Part shown: one piece after another, positions 1-5,362 of the stretch
How the letters are laid out: each line of letters starts with the position of its first letter
Position numbering within the stretch: position 1 is the stretch's first letter
Assembly (NCBI GenBank): GCA_002315285.1
Contig: DCGR01000022.1
Location: 32,221-41,139, forward strand
Reading direction: 5' to 3'
Length of the DNA: 8,919 bases
Origin: Bacteroides sp. UBA1773
GTDB taxonomy: Bacteria > Bacteroidota > Bacteroidia > Bacteroidales > Bacteroidaceae
Translations under genes and position numbers: made by a program
The notes under the pieces: model-generated
The model's input: the letters and a program-made list of their open reading frames with translations, nothing else
The model's database searches: none
What the model was told of the DNA's origin: nothing

Positions 1-229
1 TCAGTTCGGCCGCCGCAAGCGAAGCCCCGCACAACAATGCCGTAAGCGTTTGTGGCAGACGCGACTGCAGCACGATAAAAGCCCAGCTCTCGTTGGCAGG
101 TGCCCGACCTGTCAGAATGCCTATCACCTCCGAACAAGGTATGTGCACAGAGCCAAACACCAGACACATGCCAGCCAGCACAATCACCAACAGCGTCATC
201 ACAATTCCGAATATCCTCGTCTTGTCCAT
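1..229 (-). CDS. btuC: Cobalamin ABC transporter permease BtuC (FecCD family), N-terminal fragment
   Basis: Only the first 76 codons are in the window; the gene continues past position 1. The visible protein starts MDKTRIFGIVMTLL, with one hydrophobic membrane segment at about residues 6-26. It continues with GSVHIP and then with LQSRLPQTLTALLCGASLA, which matches the conserved start of FecCD permeases (an Arg-Leu-Pro-Arg/Gln motif followed by the Gly-Ala-x-Leu-Ala helix). FecCD proteins form the inner-membrane channel of ABC importers for B12, haem and siderophores. B12 is inferred from context: the gene is the fourth in an operon led by a cobalamin riboswitch, and its ATG lies one base after the stop codon of the binding-protein gene, suggesting translational coupling. 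The ATPase gene (btuD) would be expected beyond the edge. The family call is secure; the substrate is inference. Confidence 0.88.
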   Translation of the reverse strand, partial: MDKTRIFGIVMTLLVIVLAGMCLVFGSVHIPCSEVIGILTGRAPANESWAFIVLQSRLPQTLTALLCGASLAAAEL

Positions 230-230
230 A

Positions 231-1379
231 TCAGTCGTACAGTTCATGGAAAAACAACAAGTCCGTGTCGGGCAGCAACTCCGGATGCAAAATCCTGATA
301 TAGTCCTGCAGCAGCAGATGTGGCTGATAGGGAAAATCATCGAACAGCGTGCTGTAACAGGTGTTGCAAGCCCATATCTTCCTATCCCTGAAAGCCTTGA
401 ATTCCTTATAGGCAGGCACGTCGGCCGCCAGTTGCGCATAAGTCAAGCGGTCTGTGCTGTTGTATTTCATCAGCCACACATCGGCGTCATGCGCGCGCTC
501 ATACACCGTCTCGAGCGAAAGGGCCACGCTTCCACCCTGCCCGTAACCGGCAAACAGGTAATCGGCTCCCGCATCGGCATACATCTGGCCCATGTAGCTC
601 TTTCCGCCCGACACATACCAGGTTGAGCTCATCTTACCCTCGCACAGCAGCGTAGGCTTGCACACAGCTTTCCCTGCCAACGACCTCAGCGCCGCATACT
701 GCCGTTCCTCCACGGCAAACAGGCTGTCGGCCAAGGCTTCCTTGCCGAACAGCATCCCATAGAACCTGATCCATTCGGCACGTCCCAGCGGCGTTGCCTC
801 CATGTAGTCGGCACACTCCACAATGGGCACGCCCAGCTTCTCCATCCGTCCGTAGCCACCCGAATTTTCGAATGGCGACACCAGCAACCCGTCAGGATGC
901 AGCATTATCATCTGCTCCACATCGGGGTTCATTCCATCACCCAGGTCACTTATCTGCTGTCGGTCGGCAGCCTCCCTCACCTCTGGCGTGCGGATGTATT
1001 GCAAATCACACACCCCCTTCACCTGCGACAACGCTCCAAGGCGTTTCAACAGTCCGCACTGTGTGGAGCCAAACACCACAGCAGCCGACAGGGGCACCCG
1101 GATGACGGTTCCCTCGGGCAACGGGTCCACATCGGCGATGGAATCGTTCACCAACACATAGCGGTGCAGCGTGCGGGTCGTGTCCCACGGATTGATGAGC
1201 GTCACCACCGTATAATCCCCACTGCGGATTGCACTGATGTTGCGGGCATGGCCGAACGTCACCTCCTCGCCGCCTCCGATGCCAACGTTGCGTCCCTGCT
1301 GTCCGCACGACCCGGCCACAGCCATCAGCCACAGCCCCACCATCCATCTTATCACAGCATTTTCCACTGTCTTCAACAT
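231..1379 (-). CDS. btuF: Cobalamin-binding lipoprotein of ABC importer (BtuF-like)
   Basis: A 382-residue substrate-binding protein of the BtuF/FepB type, expected to be lipid-anchored and to hand cobalamin to the BtuCD permease. The N-terminus is a lipoprotein signal ending in AGSC, so Cys25 is the likely lipidated residue. The residues after it (GQQGRNVG) lack the acidic run that sends Bacteroidetes lipoproteins to the cell surface, which fits a periplasm-facing protein. Family landmarks are HPDGLLVSP (161-169), GVPIVE and PLGRAEW (183-203), GGKSYMGQMYADAGADYLF (258-276) and PYQPHLLLQDYIRILHPEL (350-368). The last two are typical of Bacteroidetes iron-siderophore/cobalamin binding proteins. 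The length is normal for Bacteroidetes members and no break is seen. The ATG starts one base after the btuG stop. Substrate specificity for B12 rests on the riboswitch and the neighbouring btuB/btuG; sequence alone would also allow haem or a siderophore. Confidence 0.88.
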   Translation of the reverse strand: MLKTVENAVIRWMVGLWLMAVAGSCGQQGRNVGIGGGEEVTFGHARNISAIRSGDYTVVTLINPWDTTRTLHRYVLVNDSIADVDPLPEGTVIRVPLSAAVVFGSTQCGLLKRLGALSQVKGVCDLQYIRTPEVREAADRQQISDLGDGMNPDVEQMIMLHPDGLLVSPFENSGGYGRMEKLGVPIVECADYMEATPLGRAEWIRFYGMLFGKEALADSLFAVEERQYAALRSLAGKAVCKPTLLCEGKMSSTWYVSGGKSYMGQMYADAGADYLFAGYGQGGSVALSLETVYERAHDADVWLMKYNSTDRLTYAQLAADVPAYKEFKAFRDRKIWACNTCYSTLFDDFPYQPHLLLQDYIRILHPELLPDTDLLFFHELYD

Positions 1380-1380
1380 C

Positions 1381-2511
1381 TTATCTGTTCACGAATACCG
1401 CCACTTTCGGATTCACGCTACCCGTCTCGAATCGTTCCTTGAAACGGCCATCACTGCCGAAACGATACACGTCACCATTGCTGAAGTAGTCGGTAGTACC
1501 TATGTAGAGCTCATCCGTGTCAGTATCCACATCCAGCATCGACACACTCTCGCGGCACAACGTCGCGGGCATGTCGAGCAACACATCCTCCTTGCCCACA
1601 CTGCCCGTCTGCAAGTCATACACGCCGAATGTGGTGGTATAGTCGTTACTCTCATAGTTGTATGTCGAAAGGGAAAAAAAGAGCTTGCCGCGCCACACAC
1701 AGCACCTGTTGGCCTGCACATTGAGTTTCGCCACAGCATCGTTCCCTGGGTCGATAAGTTGCAGGGAGTAGCCGACCGTATAGTAGTCACCATACGACAC
1801 CACCGCCACTTTGTCGCCCATCGTCATCACAAAGTTCGGATTCACATCCACCTTGATAGTCTTCATCTTTTCGAGCGTGTTCACGTCCAGCACCACCACC
1901 TCGTCCAGATAAACGTATGAGCCCTTGTCGTCTATCTTATAGGCATTCGTCACATACAGCTTACCTCCGGCCACAGTCATTTTTTCCACATTCTGCCCTA
2001 CTCCCGACTGTATTTTCTCTATTTCCAGTGTGCTGGCATTGATTTTCGCCACCATGCCTCCGTAGAAGTCGGCATACAGGCAGTTGCCATAAGCCACCAC
2101 ATCGCGCACGCCACCCTGCAGTTCCGGATAAGCGCTGAACGACAACCGTCGCTGCTCCACACAGGCGTTGTTCATCATGCTCAGGTAGTTCGAGCCGTTC
2201 ACCGCCACGTAAATGTTTTCACGGTGAGCCACCATCCACTGTCCGTACTGCCCCAGGGCGGCCGTGTTCTGTGCCTTGTAGATGTCGCCGATGATGCTTG
2301 CGTCATTGGAAGGCGCATAGAAGGTGATGCCCGCATTGTTGGTCTCGTACGAACCCTCGTTGAGGATGAACATCCTCCGGTCGGGAAGTGTCACTTTCGA
2401 CTCTTCCTCGCCTCCCGTTGCATCGTTGCTGCTGCACGATGCACAGAGGCAACCCAACAGGCAAAATGCCCACACGGCCATGTGTTTTCTTTTCTGTTTC
2501 ATTGTAACCAT
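1381..2511 (-). CDS. btuG: Surface cobalamin-binding beta-propeller lipoprotein (BtuG-like, DUF5074/YncE family)
   Basis: A 376-residue lipoprotein. The signal peptide ends in CASC, making Cys26 the likely lipidation site. It is followed by SSNDATGGEEE, an Asp/Glu-containing stretch resembling the Bacteroidetes lipoprotein surface-export signal. The body consists of repeated beta-strand units typical of YncE/DUF5074 propellers, for example RRMFILNEGSY, NIYVAVNGSNYLSMMN, CLYADFYGGMVAKINAST, KLYVTNAY, DEVVVLDVNTLEKMKTI and ELYIGTTDYFSNGDVYRF. In Bacteroides thetaiotaomicron the family member BtuG binds B12 with very high affinity at the cell surface and works with BtuB; that function is inferred here from family and position. 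The gene begins 12 bases after the btuB stop. Two starts are possible, at 2511 or three codons on at 2502 (MKQKRKHMAVWAF); either leaves a good signal peptide. It is followed after one base by btuF. Confidence 0.85.
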   Translation of the reverse strand: MVTMKQKRKHMAVWAFCLLGCLCASCSSNDATGGEEESKVTLPDRRMFILNEGSYETNNAGITFYAPSNDASIIGDIYKAQNTAALGQYGQWMVAHRENIYVAVNGSNYLSMMNNACVEQRRLSFSAYPELQGGVRDVVAYGNCLYADFYGGMVAKINASTLEIEKIQSGVGQNVEKMTVAGGKLYVTNAYKIDDKGSYVYLDEVVVLDVNTLEKMKTIKVDVNPNFVMTMGDKVAVVSYGDYYTVGYSLQLIDPGNDAVAKLNVQANRCCVWRGKLFFSLSTYNYESNDYTTTFGVYDLQTGSVGKEDVLLDMPATLCRESVSMLDVDTDTDELYIGTTDYFSNGDVYRFGSDGRFKERFETGSVNPKVAVFVNR

Positions 2512-2523
2512 TGATTTGTCATG

Positions 2524-4533
2524 TTAGAAGTTGATTGTTCCTGTAATTCTGAAAGCCCGTCCCGGCATCGGATAGTTCTTGATGATTTCATATTGCTTGT
2601 CAGTGATGTTCGTCACCTCAGCCTTGATGCCCAATTCACTGCAACCAACAGCAAACATGTGCCATGCCGACACCGTATGCTCCACGTAGGCTGGCATCAG
2701 GTTCTCGTCCGTGTTCTGCTGCAGGTAGTACCGTTCTCCCACCCCGATGACCGAATAGCCCACGCTTACCACGGGCATATTCACCGAAGCCGCCACGCTC
2801 CAGCTGTGGCGCGGTGTGTAGGGCAGCTGGTGGCGGTAGTTCTTGGCTGTTGCATTGGTCACGTCAATGGCCTTTTGCAGGCTATAGTTGCCCGACAGGC
2901 TCATGCCCGTCTCCCCTCCCAAGCTTGCCGACACCGAGGCAGAAAAGTCGAATCCCATTATGCGAACATGTCCGAAATTCATCATGCGCCATGCATACGT
3001 CGAAGGGAAAGCCACGATCTTGTCGGTCACCTCGTTGCAGAATCCATCGGCCGACAGGGTCACCCGCCGTATGGCACCGTCGAAGGCCTTGTCGCAAGTC
3101 AGTCCCACATTGTATTCGTCCGCCTTTTCCGGCCTGAGCGAACGGTTTCCCAGCCTGTAATAATATAGGTCGTTGAATGTGGGCAGCCGGAACGTGTTCT
3201 TGTACATCACCCTCACGAACATCAGTTCATCCCTGAAGGGGCGCACGCTCAGTTGCACCGTGGGCGACAGTTTCCTGAAGTCGTCGGGAGTGGTTTCCGA
3301 GGCAATGGTATGCTCATGGGTCACCGTAGCCGAGAGCGCTCCCGACAGGTTCCACGCGCCCCGCTGGTATTGTGCGGTCAGTGCGGTCTGCGAGGTCAGT
3401 CGCGTGGGAAACGGGCAGTTGGGCATGTCGCTGTGCAAGTGGTTCAGCGTGCCGTCCTGCGCCAGAGCCAGCTTCACGCTCCGCCAGGGTTCACATAACA
3501 CCGTGGCCGACACGTAATATTCGTTCTGATGGTGGTTCGTGGCGTAAGTGCCGCCCTCGTACATGGTTCCCTTGTCGCGATACCCACTGTAGCCATAGTT
3601 GTATTTGGCACGTCCACTCACCCGCCACTTCTCCGACAGTGTCTGCCGGTACTGGGCCTGCACAAACACGTTGCCCTCCTTCAGCCGTTCTTCCGACACC
3701 GGGTTGTACAGCACCACGGCCCCTGGCAGTCCCCGCCGCGTCAGATACTCGTATGCCTTCACCTGCAACTCGCCGCCATTGCCAAACGTGCAATAAAGGT
3801 TTTGCTCTCCGTTCCAGTCCTCCACATCCGAGTTCGTCCGCTGTTGCGTTTCCGTCAGTTTCCCATTGTCTATTTCAAAAGGATACTGCCCGTCTGTTCT
3901 CGTGAACCTTAGCTGGTTGGCAAGCATCGTACGCTTGCCAACCCTCCACCAGGTCCGCGCCGTCCCCTCGGCCAGTCCGAAACTGCCTCCCTTGGCCTGC
4001 AGCTTCCACTTGCTGTTTCCCGAGGTTGCATCAAAATCCGGCCGTTCGGTCTCTATGCTCAACACCCCAGCCGCCGTGAGCATCCGGGCAGGTTGCAACA
4101 GGTCGGTGTTCTGTCCCACCGAAAGGGTCAGCATCGACACGTTGTCGAGCGAGAACCGTCCCACATCCACCTGTCCGGCCTGGCAGTTGCTCACCACCAC
4201 GCCGTCGTAGCTCACCAGCGTATGTGCGGCCCCCATGCTGCGCACCGACACCGTCTTCATGCCCCCCACGCCGCCATAGTCGCGCACGCTCACACCAGCA
4301 AAGTGCTTCACTGCATCGCCCACGTTGCTGATGCCCAATGCCTTGAACGCATCCATCGAGAGCTGCTGCACGGGAGTAGCAGTAGTCACCTTCACCGTCA
4401 TCCGCTGGCCTTTCACCGTCACGTTCGGGATGCTGTCGGTCCGGATCTGTGCACTTACGCCCATCGCACCTACCATACAAGCAGCAATGCCCATGCACAC
4501 CATCCTTTTTGCATATACACAAACTCTTGTCAT
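2524..4533 (-). CDS. btuB: TonB-dependent outer-membrane cobalamin receptor (BtuB-like)
   Basis: A 669-residue TonB-dependent receptor. The frame is open to an ATG at 4614, but that start would lie in the riboswitch leader and give a non-signal N-terminus (Cys-rich, MVCPWNGAQ). The ATG at 4533 instead gives a proper signal peptide (MTRVCVYAKRMVCMGIAACM, cleavage after VSA at residue 28), so it was chosen. The mature protein begins QIRTDSIPNVTVKGQR, a plausible TonB-box region. The plug domain covers about 45-160 (with ALGISNVGDAVKHFAGVSV, VRDYGGVGGMKTVSVRSMG, GVLSIETE). The rest is a 22-strand-type barrel with alternating aromatic strands, ending in FRITGTINF with the C-terminal Phe expected for outer-membrane insertion. 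It lacks the N-terminal CarboxypepD_reg-like extension of SusC-type receptors. It is the first gene after the cobalamin riboswitch and precedes btuG, so corrinoid is the likely ligand. Confidence 0.9.
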   Translation of the reverse strand: MTRVCVYAKRMVCMGIAACMVGAMGVSAQIRTDSIPNVTVKGQRMTVKVTTATPVQQLSMDAFKALGISNVGDAVKHFAGVSVRDYGGVGGMKTVSVRSMGAAHTLVSYDGVVVSNCQAGQVDVGRFSLDNVSMLTLSVGQNTDLLQPARMLTAAGVLSIETERPDFDATSGNSKWKLQAKGGSFGLAEGTARTWWRVGKRTMLANQLRFTRTDGQYPFEIDNGKLTETQQRTNSDVEDWNGEQNLYCTFGNGGELQVKAYEYLTRRGLPGAVVLYNPVSEERLKEGNVFVQAQYRQTLSEKWRVSGRAKYNYGYSGYRDKGTMYEGGTYATNHHQNEYYVSATVLCEPWRSVKLALAQDGTLNHLHSDMPNCPFPTRLTSQTALTAQYQRGAWNLSGALSATVTHEHTIASETTPDDFRKLSPTVQLSVRPFRDELMFVRVMYKNTFRLPTFNDLYYYRLGNRSLRPEKADEYNVGLTCDKAFDGAIRRVTLSADGFCNEVTDKIVAFPSTYAWRMMNFGHVRIMGFDFSASVSASLGGETGMSLSGNYSLQKAIDVTNATAKNYRHQLPYTPRHSWSVAASVNMPVVSVGYSVIGVGERYYLQQNTDENLMPAYVEHTVSAWHMFAVGCSELGIKAEVTNITDKQYEIIKNYPMPGRAFRITGTINF

Positions 4534-4589
4534 TACACAAAAACAAAATAAACTATGTCTGTACCAAAAACACTTTTTGCACGTCCTTT

Positions 4590-4611
4590 GTGCGCCATTC
4601 CACGGGCACAC
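4590..4611 (-). promoter_or_regulatory. Leader hairpin, candidate riboswitch expression platform
   Basis: In the minus-strand RNA, GTGTGCC (4611-4605) can pair with GGCGCAC (4596-4590) in a 7-base-pair stem with one G-U pair and an 8-base loop. It lies between the aptamer end (4625) and the btuB ATG (4533). No U-run follows, so it is not an intrinsic terminator. It could be the L13-type hairpin whose loop contacts loop L5 of the aptamer, but the loop (CGTGGAAT) offers only about four pairs with the probable L5 loop (CATTTGC). A 5-base match, GCAAA at 4576-4580 to UUUGC of L5, is an alternative. The role is inference. Confidence 0.35.
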
Positions 4612-4624
4612 CAAGCATGGCTCT

Positions 4625-4770
4625 GGTCTTGCAGGTCTTCTGACTCATCCCATCCGTTGCGCCTTCCCAGTCGGCAAATGCGACCAGTGGCAAAAGAATG
4701 CAACGGCTTTCGGGGGAAACACAGCAGCGGGTCTGTTCAGGATTCTCACCTGATTCCCTCATTCAAAACC
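4625..4770 (-). promoter_or_regulatory. Cobalamin (B12) riboswitch aptamer
   Basis: Read on the minus strand, the element has all the hallmark blocks of the cobalamin riboswitch in order. P1 is formed by GGTTTTG (4770-4764) pairing with CAAGACC (4631-4625), 7 of 7 with one G-U pair. Next come GGGAATCAGGTGAGAATCC, then CCGCTGCTGT, a CCGTTGC/GCAACGG stem enclosing GCCACTGG and CTGGGAAGGC, and finally the B12 box TGAGTCAGAAGACCTGC (4647-4631). Adenosylcobalamin or a related corrinoid binding such RNAs normally lowers expression of downstream transport genes. Here the target is the btuB-btuG-btuF-btuC operon, whose first ATG is 91 bases downstream. No U-rich terminator is visible in the leader, so control of translation start or mRNA stability is more likely than attenuation (inference). 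Confidence 0.96.
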
Positions 4771-4774
4771 GCTG

Positions 4775-4805
4775 CAAATATACGTCATTTTTTCTTCCCA
4801 CACAA
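4775..4805 (-). promoter_or_regulatory. Bacteroidetes-type promoter of the B12 operon
   Basis: On the minus strand the -7 element TATATTTG (4782-4775) fits the Bacteroidetes consensus TAnnTTTG exactly. An upstream TTG (4805-4803, in GTTGTG) is a partial match to the -33 TTTG element, with 20 bases between the two, which is the usual spacing. The predicted transcription start is near 4770-4768, at the first base of riboswitch stem P1, which independently supports the call. Confidence 0.75.
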
Positions 4806-4844
4806 CGATTTCCGCCTTTTCATGCAAAAAAAAAGACTGTTCAG

Positions 4845-4908
4845 ACGCTTTTTCTACCAAATGCCCGGTTTTTCACGACGGAATGGCAGGAAGCACATGA
4901 AAAAGCGT
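4845..4908. repeat. Perfect 10-bp inverted repeat with 44-bp spacer
   Basis: ACGCTTTTTC at 4845-4854 is the exact reverse complement of GAAAAAGCGT at 4899-4908. The spacer is 44 bases, too long for a typical intrinsic terminator. It lies 40-100 bases upstream of the B12 promoter. It could be a regulator site or a remnant of an element; the function is unknown. Confidence 0.5.
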
Positions 4909-4942
4909 GAGTAGTTACCTTCCTTCATTTCGTGCATTAGTA

Positions 4943-4966
4943 GTTTGCACTTTTCAGCGTTTGCAC
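4943..4966. repeat. Direct repeat GTTTGCAC, 16-bp period
   Basis: GTTTGCAC occurs at 4943-4950 and again at 4959-4966. The first copy also forms a short inverted pair with GTGCA at 4932-4936. Such spacing is compatible with a protein-binding site or a recombinase core-type site, but chance is possible. Confidence 0.35.
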
Positions 4967-5028
4967 AAATGAAAATCGGGGCGAGAGGTACTCCATAGGC
5001 AGGTGGGGTGGCTCTAGTCGCTCATTTT

Positions 5029-5057
5029 CCGCTGGCTCCGCTGGCAGTATCGCTGGC
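5029..5057. repeat. Short CCGCTGGC direct repeats in GC-rich block
   Basis: CCGCTGGC is found at 5029-5036 and 5038-5045 (9-base period), with a third, shorter copy CGCTGGC at 5051-5057. They lie in a GC-rich segment (about 4976-5110) flanked by AT-rich DNA. No coding role is supported. Confidence 0.45.
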
Positions 5058-5110
5058 GCGATTCCACCTTTTCGGATGGTGGCTATGCTCCGCCGCGGGC
5101 GCTCCCATGG

Positions 5111-5169
5111 AATGTGAGTTTTTGTTTTCTTTGTAACGACTATTTGTATAAACTTTTTTAACCCACATT
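5111..5169 (-). repeat. 10-bp imperfect inverted repeat at the AT-rich boundary
   Basis: AATGTGAGTT (5111-5120) faces AACCCACATT (5160-5169). In minus-strand RNA all ten positions can pair, one as G-U; in plus-strand RNA one position is mismatched. The loop is 39 bases and AT-rich. It may be a transcript structure downstream of the primase-helicase gene or an element end. Confidence 0.4.
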
Positions 5170-5171
5170 GC

Positions 5172-5194
5172 AGGGGTTTGGCTACGTAACCCCT
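5172..5194. repeat. Perfect 7-bp hairpin AGGGGTT/AACCCCT
   Basis: AGGGGTT (5172-5178) and AACCCCT (5188-5194) are perfect reverse complements around a 9-base loop. No U-run follows directly in either direction, so a standard intrinsic terminator is not supported. It sits directly beside the 5111-5169 inverted repeat and about 170 bases after the primase-helicase stop. Confidence 0.5.
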
Positions 5195-5362
5195 TCATAT
5201 TTCAATACTTGAGTCCACTTTAAAAAGTCAGCCATTCAGCCAACTATAATTATTACGTTTGTTTAACACTATATTGTTCTTTGAAATTTTGTGCAACTAT
5301 TCAGGCCGTGTAAGGCATACCTACTTTTCTGGAATTAACAATCAAGCCAGAAGTGTTAAATT

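Larger units (their letters stand above)
4806..5362. other. Intergenic region without a supported gene; composition boundary
   Basis: About 550 bases separate the primase-helicase stop codon from the B12 promoter. Short open frames here have no start context, no recognisable protein features and no conserved look, and none is called. The segment contains a 9-base A tract (4826-4834), several small repeats listed separately, and a GC-rich block (about 4976-5110). It then becomes AT-rich from about 5111 to the helicase gene. No tRNA, integrase, transposase or CRISPR repeats are visible. It is the place where the GC-rich B12 operon gives way to AT-richer DNA. Confidence 0.6.

Noticed and set aside
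93..1920. Long plus-strand open frames opposite btuF and btuG (for example 93-626, 897-1442, 1237-1920)
   Set aside because: They are His/Arg/Ser-rich shadows of GC-rich minus-strand genes with clear family matches; no domain or start context supports them.
4534..4614. An N-terminal extension of btuB starting at the ATG at 4614
   Set aside because: It lies in the riboswitch leader hairpin, encodes a Cys-rich peptide unlike a signal sequence, and would bury the good signal peptide that begins at 4533.
2521..4753. Plus-strand open frames opposite btuB and its leader
   Set aside because: They have shadow composition and overlap a clear receptor gene and the riboswitch.
4826..4860. T9 run on the minus strand (4834-4826) as an intrinsic terminator of the helicase operon
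   Set aside because: The sequence before it gives only a weak A/T stem and a 3-bp CTG/CAG pairing; no stable GC-rich hairpin precedes the T run.
5323..5354. Hairpin just after the primase-helicase stop (ACTTTTCTGG/CCAGAAGT)
   Set aside because: The stem is only 8 bp with a two-base bulge and a 14-base loop, and no U-run follows on the minus strand, so a terminator call is not supported.
4806..5362. CRISPR array, tRNA or insertion sequence in the gene-free region
   Set aside because: No regularly spaced repeats of 25-40 bases, no tRNA cloverleaf, and no transposase coding sequence or matching terminal repeats were seen.
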